Below are positions 51,818-61,115 of a stretch of DNA of 64,000 bases, in pieces. Both the position numbers and the translations under genes were made by a program. Each line of letters opens with the position of its first letter. The first letter of the stretch is position 1. Source of the stretch: Ferrimonas sp048263965 (lineage in GTDB: Bacteria > Pseudomonadota > Gammaproteobacteria > Enterobacterales > Shewanellaceae); the NCBI RefSeq assembly GCF_048263965.1, contig NZ_JBLXDO010000003.1, positions 216,881 to 280,880 of the forward strand, in the 5' to 3' direction. The notes under the pieces were generated by a model. It searched no databases, had not been told where the DNA came from, and was given only the letters and a program-made list of their open reading frames with translations.

Positions 51818-52821
51818 CCGCCACCGACAACAAGCGCCGCATTCAACTGAGCCACGGTGGCGGTGGTGTCGAGATGAACCAGCTGATTCGTAAGCTGTTC
51901 TTCAAGTACTTCAGCAACGAGATCCTGATCCGGGACGAAGACGCCGCCCGACTGGATATCCAGGGGCCCCTGGCCTTCACCACCGACAGTTTCACCGTCA
52001 GCCCCCGCCAGTTCAAGGGGGGGGATCTGGGTAAGATCGCCGTCGCCGGCACGGTCAACGACCTGGCCATGGCCGGTGCCATCCCCCAGTATCTGAGCTG
52101 CGGCTTCATCATCGAGGAGGGCCTCACCTTCGCCGAACTGGAGACTCTGGTGAAGTCCATGGCCGAGGAGCTGGAGAAGAGCGGTGCCCGCATCGTCTGC
52201 GGCGACACCAAGGTGGTGCCCAAGGGGGCCGCCGACGGCATCTTCATCAACACCTCGGGTGTGGGCCAGTGCATCGCCAGCCCCTCTTGGAAGAAGCTGG
52301 AGGTGGGCGACGCCATCCTGGTTTCCCGCGACGTCGGCCGCCACGGCGCCTGCATCCTGGCCAGCCGTGAGGGGATGGCCCTGGAGGGCGACCTGGCCTC
52401 CGATTGCGCCACCCTGTGGGACGACGTCAAGCGCCTGCTCGATGCCGGCATCGAGGTGCGCGCCATGCGCGACGCCACCCGTGGCGGTCTGGCCGCGGTA
52501 CTCAATGAGTGGGCCGCCAGCCGCGAGCTGGGGATCAGGGTCGAACAGGATCAGGTGCCCATCGCCGACGAGGTGCAGGGACTGTGTGAGCTGTTCGGCT
52601 TCGAACCCATGGAGCTGGCCAACGAGGGCACCTTTGTCCTCGGCGTCCCCGCGGATCAGGCGGAGCAGGCCCTGGCCCTGCTGAAACAGGGGCAGGAGAG
52701 CGCCGCCATCATCGGCACCGTGGTGGATCAGCACGTGGGTAAGGTGGTCCTCACCTCTCCCTGGGGCAGCCAGCGTTACCTGGAACTGCCAAAAGGGGAA
52801 CTGCTGCCACGGATCTGCTAA
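51814..52821 (+). CDS. hypE: hydrogenase maturation protein HypE
   Basis: A 335-residue AIR-synthase-like protein that dehydrates the HypF-derived carbamoyl group, carried on its C-terminal cysteine as a thiocarbamate, to cyanide. The chain ends in PRIC, as required. The ATP-binding core (LSHGGGGVEMNQLI, RDATRGGLAAVLNEWA) is intact. It is the last gene of the operon; no hypA or hypB follows, and a terminator comes next. Confidence 0.96.
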   Translation: MTATDNKRRIQLSHGGGGVEMNQLIRKLFFKYFSNEILIRDEDAARLDIQGPLAFTTDSFTVSPRQFKGGDLGKIAVAGTVNDLAMAGAIPQYLSCGFIIEEGLTFAELETLVKSMAEELEKSGARIVCGDTKVVPKGAADGIFINTSGVGQCIASPSWKKLEVGDAILVSRDVGRHGACILASREGMALEGDLASDCATLWDDVKRLLDAGIEVRAMRDATRGGLAAVLNEWAASRELGIRVEQDQVPIADEVQGLCELFGFEPMELANEGTFVLGVPADQAEQALALLKQGQESAAIIGTVVDQHVGKVVLTSPWGSQRYLELPKGELLPRIC

Positions 52822-52840
52822 GACCCGTTATGCAGATTTT

Positions 52841-52863
52841 AAGGGCGCCTCGGCGCCCTTTTT
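52841..52863 (+). terminator. terminator of the hydrogenase/hyp operon
   Basis: AAGGGCGCC and GGCGCCCTT form a 9-bp stem with a 2-nt apparent loop, followed by TTT, 19 bases past hypE. Confidence 0.8.
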
Positions 52864-52938
52864 GCTGCCTGAGTCCCTGACAGAACCGCTTTTGCGCTGA
52901 TATAATTCCGCCTTAACTCTCCTGAAGGACATATCTGA

Positions 52939-53532
52939 ATGAGCATTGAAAACACTCTGATGCAGCGTGGCGACTCCAAGTGCGAGTTGTGTGGTAGTAA
53001 CGATCAGCTGAGCGTGTATGACGTGCCACCGGTAGAGAAGAGCACCGAAGAGAAAGCGGTGCTGGCCTGCGTCAAATGCCAGGGCGAGCTGCCCGACGAC
53101 GCCCAGCTGGATGCCAACCACTGGCGCTGTCTGAACGACGCCATGTGGAGCCAGGTGCCTGCGGTACAGGTGGTGGCTTACCGCATGCTGCACCGCCTGA
53201 CCAAACAGGGCGAAACCTGGGCCCAGGATCTGTTGGACATGATCTACATGGAAGAGGATGTCAAAGCCTGGGCCGACGCCGGCCTGCCTGAGGAAGCTGA
53301 TCCCGACGCCATCGTCCACAAGGACAGCAACGGTGACGTGCTGCTGGCCGGTGACACCGTCCATCTGATCAAGGATCTGGTGGTCAAGGGCGGCAACTTT
53401 ACCGCCAAGCGTGGTACCCCGGTGCGCAACATCGGCCTGACCAACAACCCCGAGCACATCGAGGGCCGGGTCAACGGCCAGCGCATCGTCATCCTCACCC
53501 AGTATGTGAAAAAATCCAAGCAGGGCGAATAA
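52939..53532 (+). CDS. PhnA/YjdM-family zinc-ribbon protein
   Basis: A 197-residue protein with a zinc-ribbon region (CELCGS and CVKCQG) and a C-terminal PhnA domain (SNGDVLLAGDTVHLIKDLVV and RGTPVRNIGLTNNPEHIEGR). The family name comes from early linkage to phosphonate genes, but it is not established as a phosphonate enzyme. It is longer than the E. coli YjdM, with an extra central helical part. It is monocistronic, between two terminators. Confidence 0.85.
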   Translation: MSIENTLMQRGDSKCELCGSNDQLSVYDVPPVEKSTEEKAVLACVKCQGELPDDAQLDANHWRCLNDAMWSQVPAVQVVAYRMLHRLTKQGETWAQDLLDMIYMEEDVKAWADAGLPEEADPDAIVHKDSNGDVLLAGDTVHLIKDLVVKGGNFTAKRGTPVRNIGLTNNPEHIEGRVNGQRIVILTQYVKKSKQGE

Positions 53533-53549
53533 GCCTGTATTGAACAGAG

Positions 53550-53577
53550 AAAGGCGGCCTGACGGCCGCCTTTTTTA
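53550..53577 (+). terminator. intrinsic terminator after the PhnA-like gene
   Basis: AAGGCGGCC and GGCCGCCTT form a 9-bp stem with a TGAC loop, followed by TTTT. Confidence 0.88.
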
Positions 53578-53658
53578 TTTATAACAATGATTTAAAACAG
53601 CTTGTCAGCAGCGACAATCTGAGAGACTCAGCGTTTCCCTACAGAGAATGGAGCTCTC

Positions 53659-54435
53659 ATGATTCGACCCGCACTGTTGCTGCCTCTGCTGACACTCACC
53701 CTATCAAGCCACGCCTGTCCCAAGCTGCCAGACCCTGTGGTTTCGCTGCTGGACAGCCAGCACCATGACACCCTGCTGCTGGGAGAGTGGCACGGCACCA
53801 ACGAAGCCCCACAGGCGGCCTTTGCCACCATCTGTCACCAGGCAAAGAAACTGAACGTTCCCCTGATCGTCGGCCTGGAGCTCAACGCCGAGGATCTGGA
53901 CTTCGGCGGCGATCTTGACCAACTGACAGCCCGGATCCAAGCCTCAACAGACTGGCAGACGGTGTTTGACGGACGCAGCAGCCGCGCCCTGTATCACCTG
54001 CTGGAGCGGCTCCACCCCCTGGTGAAATCGGGCGAGATTCAGGTGGTGGGCTTTAACCACAATCACGATCCCAGGGATCTGCGCATGGCCGAAAACCTGC
54101 GCCCCTACCTCGGTCAGCCCATGCTGGTGTTTGGCGGAAGCCGTCACACCAAGACGGTGCACGGCAACAGCTGGGACCCTCAGTCGAACAACATGGGTGC
54201 CTTCCTCAAGGACTGGGGAGCAGACACCCTGAGCCTGTGGCTGTATAACAGCAATGGCACCGCCTGGTACAGCGACGATGAAGGCAATAGAACCGTGCAC
54301 CCCATAACTCGCAGGGGCGAAACCCCAGCAGGTACCATAGAGCCGGCACCACAAGAGAGCGGCTATCAGCATATCTGGCACCTGGGACCGGTGACCGCCT
54401 CCCTGCCCCTGCTCAAGCCCGCAGAAGGCTACTAA
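53659..54435 (+). CDS. exported ChaN/EreA-like protein
   Basis: A 258-residue protein with a signal peptide (MIRPALLLPLLTLTLSSHAC; cysteine at position 20, but without a good lipobox). LLLGEWHGTNEAP near residue 35 and IVGLELNAEDLD fit the metal-site motifs of the EreA/ChaN/TIKI superfamily, whose members include haem-binding lipoproteins and erythromycin esterase. The catalytic activity here is unknown. It is a single gene convergent with guaA, separated by a shared terminator. Confidence 0.6.
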   Translation: MIRPALLLPLLTLTLSSHACPKLPDPVVSLLDSQHHDTLLLGEWHGTNEAPQAAFATICHQAKKLNVPLIVGLELNAEDLDFGGDLDQLTARIQASTDWQTVFDGRSSRALYHLLERLHPLVKSGEIQVVGFNHNHDPRDLRMAENLRPYLGQPMLVFGGSRHTKTVHGNSWDPQSNNMGAFLKDWGADTLSLWLYNSNGTAWYSDDEGNRTVHPITRRGETPAGTIEPAPQESGYQHIWHLGPVTASLPLLKPAEGY

Positions 54436-54461
54436 AAAAGGCGCCCCAGGGGCGCCTTTTT
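54434..54461. terminator. bidirectional terminator
   Basis: AAAAAGGCGCC and GGCGCCTTTTT pair around a short C/G loop between the convergent ChaN-like and guaA genes. Both strands have T-runs. Confidence 0.85.
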
Positions 54462-54474
54462 CAGCTCGAGGAGA

Positions 54475-56049
54475 TTACTCCCACTCGATGGTCGCCGGTG
54501 GCTTACCGGAGATGTCGTACACCACCCGGGAGATGCCGTCGATCTCGTTGATGATGCGGTTGGACACCTTGCCCAGGAAGTCGTAAGGCAGGTGGGCCCA
54601 GTGGGCGGTCATGAAGTCGATGGTCTCCACCGCCCGCAGGGACACCACCCAGTCATACTTGCGGCCATCGCCCATCACGCCGACGGAGCGAACCGGCAGG
54701 AACACGGTGAACGCCTGGGACACCTTGTTGTACAGATCCGCCTTGTGCAGCTCCTCGATGAAGATGGCATCGGCGCGCCGCAGCAGGTCACAGTACTCCT
54801 TCTTCACCTCGCCCAGCACCCGCACGCCCAGACCTGGACCGGGGAAGGGGTGACGGTAGAGCATGTTGTAGGGCAGACCCAGCTCCAGGCCAATCTTGCG
54901 CACCTCATCCTTGAACAGCTCGGTCAGCGGCTCCACCAGACCCAGCTCCATGTCCTCAGGCAGACCGCCCACGTTGTGGTGGGACTTGATCACATGGGCT
55001 TTGCCGGTGGCCGCACCGGCAGACTCGATGACGTCGGGGTAGATGGTGCCCTGGGCCAGCCATTTCACGCCCTGGATCTTGGCCGCTTCCTCGTCGAACA
55101 GCTCCACGAAGGTGTGACCGATGATCTTACGCTTGGCTTCAGGATCCGCTTCACCCTCCAAGGCGTCCAGGAAGCGCTGCTCGGCGTCGACGCGGACGAT
55201 GTTCAGGCCGAAGTGATCACCGAACATCTCCATCACCTGATCGCCTTCATCCAGGCGCAGCAGGCCGTTGTCGACAAACACACAGGTCAGCTGGTCACCG
55301 ATGGCACGGTGCAGCAGCATCGCCACTACCGAGGAGTCCACACCGCCGGACAGACCCAGGATCACCTTATCGCCGCCCACCTTCTCCTTGATGCGCTCGA
55401 TGGCGTCATCGATGATGGCGGCAGAGGTCCACTTGGCTTCGCAACCACAGATGTTCAGCACGAAGTGCTCCAGCATCCGCTTGCCCTGCTTGGAGTGGGT
55501 CACCTCGGGGTGGAACTGCACGCCGTAGAAGTGACGGGACTCGTCGGCCATGGCCGCATAGGGGCAGGTCTCGGTCTCGGCCACCTTGGTGAAGCCTTCA
55601 GGGATGGCGGTAACCTTGTCACCGTGGCTCATCCACACATCCAGCAGCGCCTTGCCGTCGTGGTCGATGGCGTCTTCGATGTTCTCAAACAGCTGGGTAG
55701 CTTCCAGGACCTTCACCTGGGCGTAGCCAAACTCACGCTTGTCGGAGCAGGACACCTTGCCGCCCAACTGCTCGGCCATGGTCTGCATGCCGTAGCACAC
55801 GCCCAGCACCGGCACACCGGCACTGAACACATACTCGGGGGCACGGGGGGAGTTGTCTGCGGCAACGGACTCGGGGCCGCCGGACAGGACGATGCCGGTA
55901 GGGGCAAATTCGCGAATCTTCTCTTCGGGAACATCCCAGCCCCACAGTTCACAGTAGACGCCGATCTCACGGATACGGCGGGCGATCAGCTGGGTGTACT
56001 GGGAACCAAAATCCAGGATAAGGATACGATGGTCGTGGATGTTGCTCAT
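54475..56049 (-). CDS. guaA: GMP synthase (glutamine-hydrolysing)
   Basis: A 524-residue enzyme making GMP from XMP. It has an N-terminal glutamine amidotransferase with nucleophile Cys85 (VLGVCYGMQT), a P-loop ATP pyrophosphatase (GLSGGVDSSV) and the C-terminal dimerisation domain ending GKPPATIEWE. It follows guaB on the same strand with 125 bp between, and terminates before the ChaN-like gene. Confidence 0.97.
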   Translation of the reverse strand: MSNIHDHRILILDFGSQYTQLIARRIREIGVYCELWGWDVPEEKIREFAPTGIVLSGGPESVAADNSPRAPEYVFSAGVPVLGVCYGMQTMAEQLGGKVSCSDKREFGYAQVKVLEATQLFENIEDAIDHDGKALLDVWMSHGDKVTAIPEGFTKVAETETCPYAAMADESRHFYGVQFHPEVTHSKQGKRMLEHFVLNICGCEAKWTSAAIIDDAIERIKEKVGGDKVILGLSGGVDSSVVAMLLHRAIGDQLTCVFVDNGLLRLDEGDQVMEMFGDHFGLNIVRVDAEQRFLDALEGEADPEAKRKIIGHTFVELFDEEAAKIQGVKWLAQGTIYPDVIESAGAATGKAHVIKSHHNVGGLPEDMELGLVEPLTELFKDEVRKIGLELGLPYNMLYRHPFPGPGLGVRVLGEVKKEYCDLLRRADAIFIEELHKADLYNKVSQAFTVFLPVRSVGVMGDGRKYDWVVSLRAVETIDFMTAHWAHLPYDFLGKVSNRIINEIDGISRVVYDISGKPPATIEWE

Positions 56050-56144
56050 CTTATTCGGGTCTCATTATTGTGATGGTTGGGTACGAGGGCGAACTATTGC
56101 CCTGCGGCCTATGGGCCTGTCGTTGTTCTTTACCGAGCTAGAAG

Positions 56145-56169
56145 AAAGGGGGCAGACCTGCCCCCTTTT
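56145..56169. terminator. hairpin between guaB and guaA
   Basis: AAAGGGGGCAG and CTGCCCCCTTT form a perfect 11-bp stem with a 2-nt apparent loop just after guaB. On the minus strand TTTCTT follows, so it may partly end guaB transcripts and lower guaA expression. Confidence 0.6.
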
Positions 56170-56174
56170 CAGCA

Positions 56175-57638
56175 TTAACCCATACGGTAGTTGGGCGCTT
56201 CCTTGGTGATGGTCACGTCGTGGACGTGGCTCTCCTTGATGCCGGCACCGCTGATGCGGACAAACTCGGCCTTGGTGCGCAGCTCTTCGATGGTGCCGCA
56301 GCCGGTCAGACCCATGCAGGAGCGCAGGCCGCCCAGCTGCTGGTGAATGATCTCCTTGAGCTTGCCCTTATAGGGGATGCGACCTTCGATGCCCTCGGGC
56401 ACCAGCTTGTCGGCGGCGTTGTCGCTCTGGAAGTAGCGGTCGGAAGAGCCCTTGGTCATGGCCCCCAGGGAGCCCATGCCACGGTAGGACTTGAAGGCAC
56501 GCCCCTGGTACAACTCAATTTCACCCGGGGCCTCTTCGGTGCCGGCAAACAGGGAACCGGCCATGATCAGGCTGGCGCCAGCGGCGATCGCCTTGGCGAT
56601 GTCACCGGAGAAGCGGATGCCACCATCGGCAATCACAGGGATGCCATACTCGTTGGCCACGGACGCGGCTTCGGCCACGGCGGTGATCTGAGGCACGCCG
56701 ACGCCGGTAACGATGCGAGTGGTACAGATGGAGCCTGGGCCGATGCCCACTTTCACCGCGTCTACACCGGCTTCAATCAGGGCGCGGGCACCTTCAGCGG
56801 TGGCGACGTTGCCGCCGATGATCTGCACATCGGGGAAAGCTTCACGGGTGGCACGGATACGCTGCAGCACCCCTTCGGAGTGACCGTGGGAGGAATCGAT
56901 CAGCAGTACGTCCACACCGGCTTCCACCAGGGCGGCAACCCGATCTTCGTTGCCTTCACCGGCACCGACGGCGGCGCCGACGCGCAGGCTGCCCTTCTCA
57001 TCCTTACAGGCATTGGGCTTGCGCTCCGCCTTTTCGAAGTCCTTGACGGTGATCAGGCCGGTGAGGCGGAATTCCGGGGTCACCACCAGCACCTTCTCGA
57101 TGCGGTGCTTCTGCATCACCTGCTGAGCCTGCTCCAGAGGGGTGCCCTCAATCACAGTCACCAGGCGGGACTTGGTGGTCATGACGTCGGCGACCTTCTT
57201 GGACAGGTCCTTGACGAAACGGACATCACGGCCGGTGATGATGCCCACCAGCTCGTTCCCCTCGGTCACCACAGGGTAGCCGGCGAAACCGTTCTCTTCG
57301 GTGATCTCTTTCAGCTGGGCGATGGTCAGTTCCGGGGTGACGGTCACGGGGTCGGCAACGATGCCGGCCTCGTACTTCTTCACCATGCGAACCTGGGCCG
57401 CCTGCTGCTCAATGCTCATATTCTTGTGGATAAAGCCGATGCCACCTTCCTGGGCCATGGCGATCGCCAGACGGCCTTCGGTCACGGTGTCCATGGCGGC
57501 AGTCACCATAGGAATATTCAGCTTGATGGTTTTGGTCAGTTGGGTGCCAAGCTCTGCGGTGTTCGGAAGAACAGTGGAGTGGGCGGGGACGAGCAATACG
57601 TCGTCAAAGGTAAGCGCTTCTTGTTTAATTCTTAGCAT
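56175..57638 (-). CDS. guaB: inosine-5'-monophosphate dehydrogenase
   Basis: A 487-residue TIM-barrel enzyme with two CBS domains (about residues 93-205) inserted in the barrel. The catalytic cysteine is Cys305 in GPGSICTTR. It oxidises IMP to XMP with NAD, the committed step to guanine nucleotides. It is the first gene of guaBA and is divergent from xseA, as in E. coli. Confidence 0.97.
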   Translation of the reverse strand: MLRIKQEALTFDDVLLVPAHSTVLPNTAELGTQLTKTIKLNIPMVTAAMDTVTEGRLAIAMAQEGGIGFIHKNMSIEQQAAQVRMVKKYEAGIVADPVTVTPELTIAQLKEITEENGFAGYPVVTEGNELVGIITGRDVRFVKDLSKKVADVMTTKSRLVTVIEGTPLEQAQQVMQKHRIEKVLVVTPEFRLTGLITVKDFEKAERKPNACKDEKGSLRVGAAVGAGEGNEDRVAALVEAGVDVLLIDSSHGHSEGVLQRIRATREAFPDVQIIGGNVATAEGARALIEAGVDAVKVGIGPGSICTTRIVTGVGVPQITAVAEAASVANEYGIPVIADGGIRFSGDIAKAIAAGASLIMAGSLFAGTEEAPGEIELYQGRAFKSYRGMGSLGAMTKGSSDRYFQSDNAADKLVPEGIEGRIPYKGKLKEIIHQQLGGLRSCMGLTGCGTIEELRTKAEFVRISGAGIKESHVHDVTITKEAPNYRMG

Positions 57639-57768
57639 GGCAACATTTCACCGGTAGGGTTTATGGGTGTAGTAAAATATTGCCGGGGAATTATAGGGAT
57701 CCAAGCTTGCCACTTCAATCATTTCTTGTTACTAATTTCAGATCATTTCATGAACCCCGGTTCTCCCC

Positions 57769-59109
57769 TTGTCAAATCAGATTCTTACCGTCTCCGCCCT
57801 CAACCGTCAGCTCAAGGCCACATTGGAGCAGCAGTGGGGACGGGTTTGGCTCACCGGCGAGATCTCCAACCTGGCCACTCCCTCCTCCGGTCACTGGTAT
57901 TTCACCCTGAAAGATGAGCGCAGCCAGCTGCGTTGTGCCATGTTCCGCGGGCGCAACAACAGGGTGACCTTCCGCCCCAGAGATGGCATGCAGGTGCTGG
58001 TTCGGGCTCAGGTGACCCTCTATGAACCCAGGGGAGACATGCAGCTGTTGGTAGACAGCATGCAGCCGGCGGGGGACGGGTTGCTGAAACAGCAGTTTGA
58101 GGAGCTGAAATTGCGCCTGGCCGCCGAGGGGTTGTTTGCCTCCGGCGCCAAGCAGCCCCTGCCAGATCCTATCCAGACCCTGGGGATCATCACCAGCCCA
58201 ACGGGCGCCGCCATCCACGATGTGCTGTCGGTGCTGCAGAGGCGCAACCCCGCCCTCAAGGTGATCCTCTACCCCACCCAGGTGCAGGGCCGCGAAGCGA
58301 TCCCCGCCCTGTGCCGGGCCATCGAAATCGCCAATGAGCGTGACGAGGTGGACTGCCTGCTGCTGACCCGGGGCGGTGGCTCTTTGGAGGATCTCTGGTG
58401 CTTTAACGAAGAGGCGGTGGCCCGGGCGGTGTTCGCCTCACGGCTACCCATTGTCTCTGCCGTCGGTCACGAAGTGGACGTCACCATCGCCGACTTTGTG
58501 GCGGATCTTCGTGCCCCCACCCCCTCGGCGGCAGCGGAGATGCTTTCTGGGGATCAGCGCCATCAGCGTCAGGCGATCGCCAACCTTCAGCATCGTCTGA
58601 ATCATGCCATAGGCCGAACCCTTCAACAGCAACGCAGCCGACTCTCCCTGCTGGATTCCCGCCTGACAGCGGCTCACCCCAGTCGACAGCTGGCCACCCT
58701 CAGTCAGCGACTGGATGAACAGCAACTCAGGCTGCATCACGCCATGAGCCAGAGATTGGCCCAGGAAAACCGGCGTCTGGATAACCTGACCACCCGGCTG
58801 CAGGCTTGGCAGCCACAGCGTCAGGTGCGTCAACGCCAGGAACAACTGACCAGCCTGTCCGACCGACTGCAGCGCAGCATGAGTTCGCTGACTGAGCGCA
58901 AAAGACAGCAGCTGGGGGCTCAGGCTCAGGCCCTCAATGCCATCAGCCCGCTGGCGGTGCTGGGGCGGGGTTACGCCATCCTGCAGGATCAGTCCGGCAA
59001 GGCGCTCACCGACGCCAGTCAGGTGCAGGCCGGCGACAACCTCAACGCCCGGCTGCACCGGGGTGAACTCAGCCTCAAGGTAGAGCGCACCACCCCGTCT
59101 ACTGACTGA
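57769..59109 (+). CDS. xseA: exodeoxyribonuclease VII large subunit
   Basis: A 446-residue XseA with an N-terminal OB-fold (GRVWLTGEISNLATPSSGHW), the catalytic core (TSPTGAAIHD, GGGSLEDLW, AVGHEVDVTIADFVADLRA) and a long C-terminal coiled coil. It degrades single-stranded DNA with XseB. No ATG is available: a stop codon lies in frame at 57751-57753 and the first usable codon is TTG 57769, with no clear ribosome binding site. Initiation is therefore probably weak. It is divergent from guaB. Confidence 0.94.
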   Translation: MSNQILTVSALNRQLKATLEQQWGRVWLTGEISNLATPSSGHWYFTLKDERSQLRCAMFRGRNNRVTFRPRDGMQVLVRAQVTLYEPRGDMQLLVDSMQPAGDGLLKQQFEELKLRLAAEGLFASGAKQPLPDPIQTLGIITSPTGAAIHDVLSVLQRRNPALKVILYPTQVQGREAIPALCRAIEIANERDEVDCLLLTRGGGSLEDLWCFNEEAVARAVFASRLPIVSAVGHEVDVTIADFVADLRAPTPSAAAEMLSGDQRHQRQAIANLQHRLNHAIGRTLQQQRSRLSLLDSRLTAAHPSRQLATLSQRLDEQQLRLHHAMSQRLAQENRRLDNLTTRLQAWQPQRQVRQRQEQLTSLSDRLQRSMSSLTERKRQQLGAQAQALNAISPLAVLGRGYAILQDQSGKALTDASQVQAGDNLNARLHRGELSLKVERTTPSTD

Positions 59110-59116
59110 CGGGACA

Positions 59117-59587
59117 CTAGTTGTCGGTCACCTCCAGCCAATAGGCGGGCAGCTTCAGTCCGGGCTTTGCCCGTTTTCCCGCCTTGATGGTGGCCCCGAT
59201 CCAGATCTCCTCCCCCTCCCGCCCCGGATTGTCCAGGTTGGTCACCGGAAAGCTGTTATAGGTCCGGTTTCGATAGCGCACCTTGAAGCCACGCAGATTG
59301 ACCCTGGGCTCATTGCCCAGGTTGGCGATGTCTATGGTGATGGGCCGTGTGCTGTTGGACTGGATGCGATACTTGGCCTGATGGTAGTAGCTGTCCAGCA
59401 ACTCCACATTGGTGGAGCCTCCCAGCCCCCCCTTCCAGGTCAATACCACCCGGCTGGCCTTGTCGTTGTTCTTGATGGCCGTGGGATAAGTCAGGCTCTG
59501 AATCTCGGTCAACCACACCTTGGCATGCACCTGAAAGGGGAGCAACACCAACAGTGGTGCCAGCAATGATTTACATAAAGGTCTCAT
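59117..59587 (-). CDS. exported beta-rich protein of unknown function
   Basis: A 156-residue protein with a signal peptide (CKSLLAPLLVLLPFQVHA) and a mature part that looks all-beta, with alternating hydrophobic residues and aromatic strands (RGFKVRYRNRTYNSF). It has no cysteines in the mature chain. It is divergent from the DUF4402 pilin-like gene 190 bp away and convergent with xseA. It may belong to the neighbouring surface-structure cluster, but I recognise no family. Confidence 0.55.
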   Translation of the reverse strand: MRPLCKSLLAPLLVLLPFQVHAKVWLTEIQSLTYPTAIKNNDKASRVVLTWKGGLGGSTNVELLDSYYHQAKYRIQSNSTRPITIDIANLGNEPRVNLRGFKVRYRNRTYNSFPVTNLDNPGREGEEIWIGATIKAGKRAKPGLKLPAYWLEVTDN

Positions 59588-59779
59588 TTTATTTCTATTA
59601 TCCGACCAAATTGCTATGGAATTCGAATCTTAATTTTGTTATCAATTTGATTCAAGATGTTTCAACTTGTTAAGCATCTACCTTCCACAGGGAGGTGGGG
59701 GATAATTATAAGCTCGAGGTCGGGCCCAAAACGGAGGGGCTCAGGGGCAATACTCAAAGCACTTTGGGAAACACAATAA

Positions 59780-60238
59780 ATGAAAAAAATTGCCATTATC
59801 TCTGTACTGGCTGCAGGCGTTTCTACCCTGGCCGTGGCCCAGGAGTTCACCGCTACCTTCAACCTGATTCAACCCGTGGACATCGCCGAAACCACTCAGC
59901 TGGACTTTGGTGACGTCAAGCTGGGCAGCAACATCACCTGTACCCTGGCCGCGGCTGACGGCGCTACCACGGGTGATGCCTGCCTGAGCAGCAACGGCAC
60001 CGCCGGCGTGTTCACCATCTCAGGTGATGCTGACCGCAACGTCGGTGTGACACTCAACAACGGCAGCGGCAACGGCGTGACCTTCGCCCCACAAGCCAGC
60101 CAGAGTTTCGCCACCGCCGTCGCTCTCGATAACCAGGGCAAACTGACCTTCAACCTGGGCGGCACCCTGACCGTCACCGACACCGCCACCGCCGGTGCCG
60201 GCAGCGTCACTTACACCATCGACGTGGCTTACCAGTAA
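59780..60238 (+). CDS. DUF4402 domain protein, candidate pilin
   Basis: A 152-residue secreted protein with a signal peptide (MKKIAIISVLAAGVSTLAVA) and a DUF4402 beta-sandwich: an opening strand FTATFNLIQPVDIAETTQLD, a disulfide pair (Cys in NITCTL and DACLSS) and a final strand GSVTYTIDVAYQ. DUF4402 proteins commonly sit beside periplasmic chaperones and ushers and are taken as pilin-like subunits. Here it is directly followed by both. A hairpin in the gap to the chaperone would keep the pilin more abundant. Confidence 0.78.
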   Translation: MKKIAIISVLAAGVSTLAVAQEFTATFNLIQPVDIAETTQLDFGDVKLGSNITCTLAAADGATTGDACLSSNGTAGVFTISGDADRNVGVTLNNGSGNGVTFAPQASQSFATAVALDNQGKLTFNLGGTLTVTDTATAGAGSVTYTIDVAYQ

Positions 60239-60301
60239 GCCTTTTCCCACACCATAACAATAACCGCCGGCGGCCTCGATGACGCACGGCAGACCTGTTG
60301 T

Positions 60302-60329
60302 GGGCAGAAGCCAGCCTTCTGCCCCGTTT
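60302..60329 (+). terminator. attenuator-like hairpin between pilin and chaperone genes
   Basis: GGGCAGAAG and CTTCTGCCC form a perfect 9-bp stem with a 5-nt loop, followed by CGTTTT. It lies 63 bases after the pilin stop codon and 27 bases before the chaperone start, within one operon. Confidence 0.6.
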
Positions 60330-60350
60330 TCGGGTCCTAGGGAGAACGCC

Positions 60351-61115
60351 ATGAAGTTACTGGCAACACTAATTCTGGGTTTGTGCCCCCTGTTGGCCCA
60401 GGCCAACCTGCTGATATCCCCCCAACGTCTCTATTTTGAGCCAGGCCAGCGCAGCGACGCGCTGATCCTAAAGAACATCTCCGACAGCCTGCAGAAGTTT
60501 GATATTCGCTTCCAGGAGATGGTGATGAACCCCCAGGGCAAACTGGTGCCCCAGTCCAGCAACCCCCACAGCCTGGCCAGTATGGTTCGCTACTCCCCCA
60601 GACGGGTCACCCTGGAGCCCGGTGCCACCCAGACCATCAGGATGGCCCTGAGGATGAAGGGCGACCTCGAGGAGGGGGAGTACCGCAGCCATCTGGTGAT
60701 CCGTCAGATCCCCACCCAGACGGAAACCCACCGCGCTCAGGGAGGCGACAACCTGGCGCTGCAGATTCGCCCCATGCTCTCCATGTCGATCCCGGTGATC
60801 GCCCGTAAGGGCGTCACCCACTCCTCTCTGGCCATCGAGCGTGCCGAGCTCCATCCCCACCACGCCCAGATCAGGGTCACCGCCTCGGGAAACCGCTCTG
60901 TGTATGGAGATCTGGAGCTGGTGCAGCAGCAATCCGGTGAGCGCACAACCCTGGGAATCCTGCGCGGTGCCGCCCTCTACCCTGAGATCGACCAACTGGA
61001 ATTCAAGGTCCCTCTGAGTCAGCCCCCCAGGGGTGAGGCGCCCATCGAGGTTGTCTACCGGGAAGATCCCCGCTACGGCAGTGAACGTGAGGTACAGCTT
61101 CAGCTTCAGCCCTGA
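60351..61115 (+). CDS. periplasmic pilus-assembly chaperone
   Basis: A 254-residue protein with a signal peptide (MKLLATLILGLCPLLAQA) and two Ig-like domains. The N-terminal domain has NLLISPQRLYFEPGQRSDAL and the conserved F1-G1 region (YSPRRVTLEPGATQTIRMAL) typical of PapD-like chaperones, and EYRSHLVIRQIP follows. It should donate a strand to pilin subunits and hand them to the usher. ATG 60351 follows GGGAGAA. Its stop overlaps the usher start (TGATG). Confidence 0.85.
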   Translation: MKLLATLILGLCPLLAQANLLISPQRLYFEPGQRSDALILKNISDSLQKFDIRFQEMVMNPQGKLVPQSSNPHSLASMVRYSPRRVTLEPGATQTIRMALRMKGDLEEGEYRSHLVIRQIPTQTETHRAQGGDNLALQIRPMLSMSIPVIARKGVTHSSLAIERAELHPHHAQIRVTASGNRSVYGDLELVQQQSGERTTLGILRGAALYPEIDQLEFKVPLSQPPRGEAPIEVVYREDPRYGSEREVQLQLQP

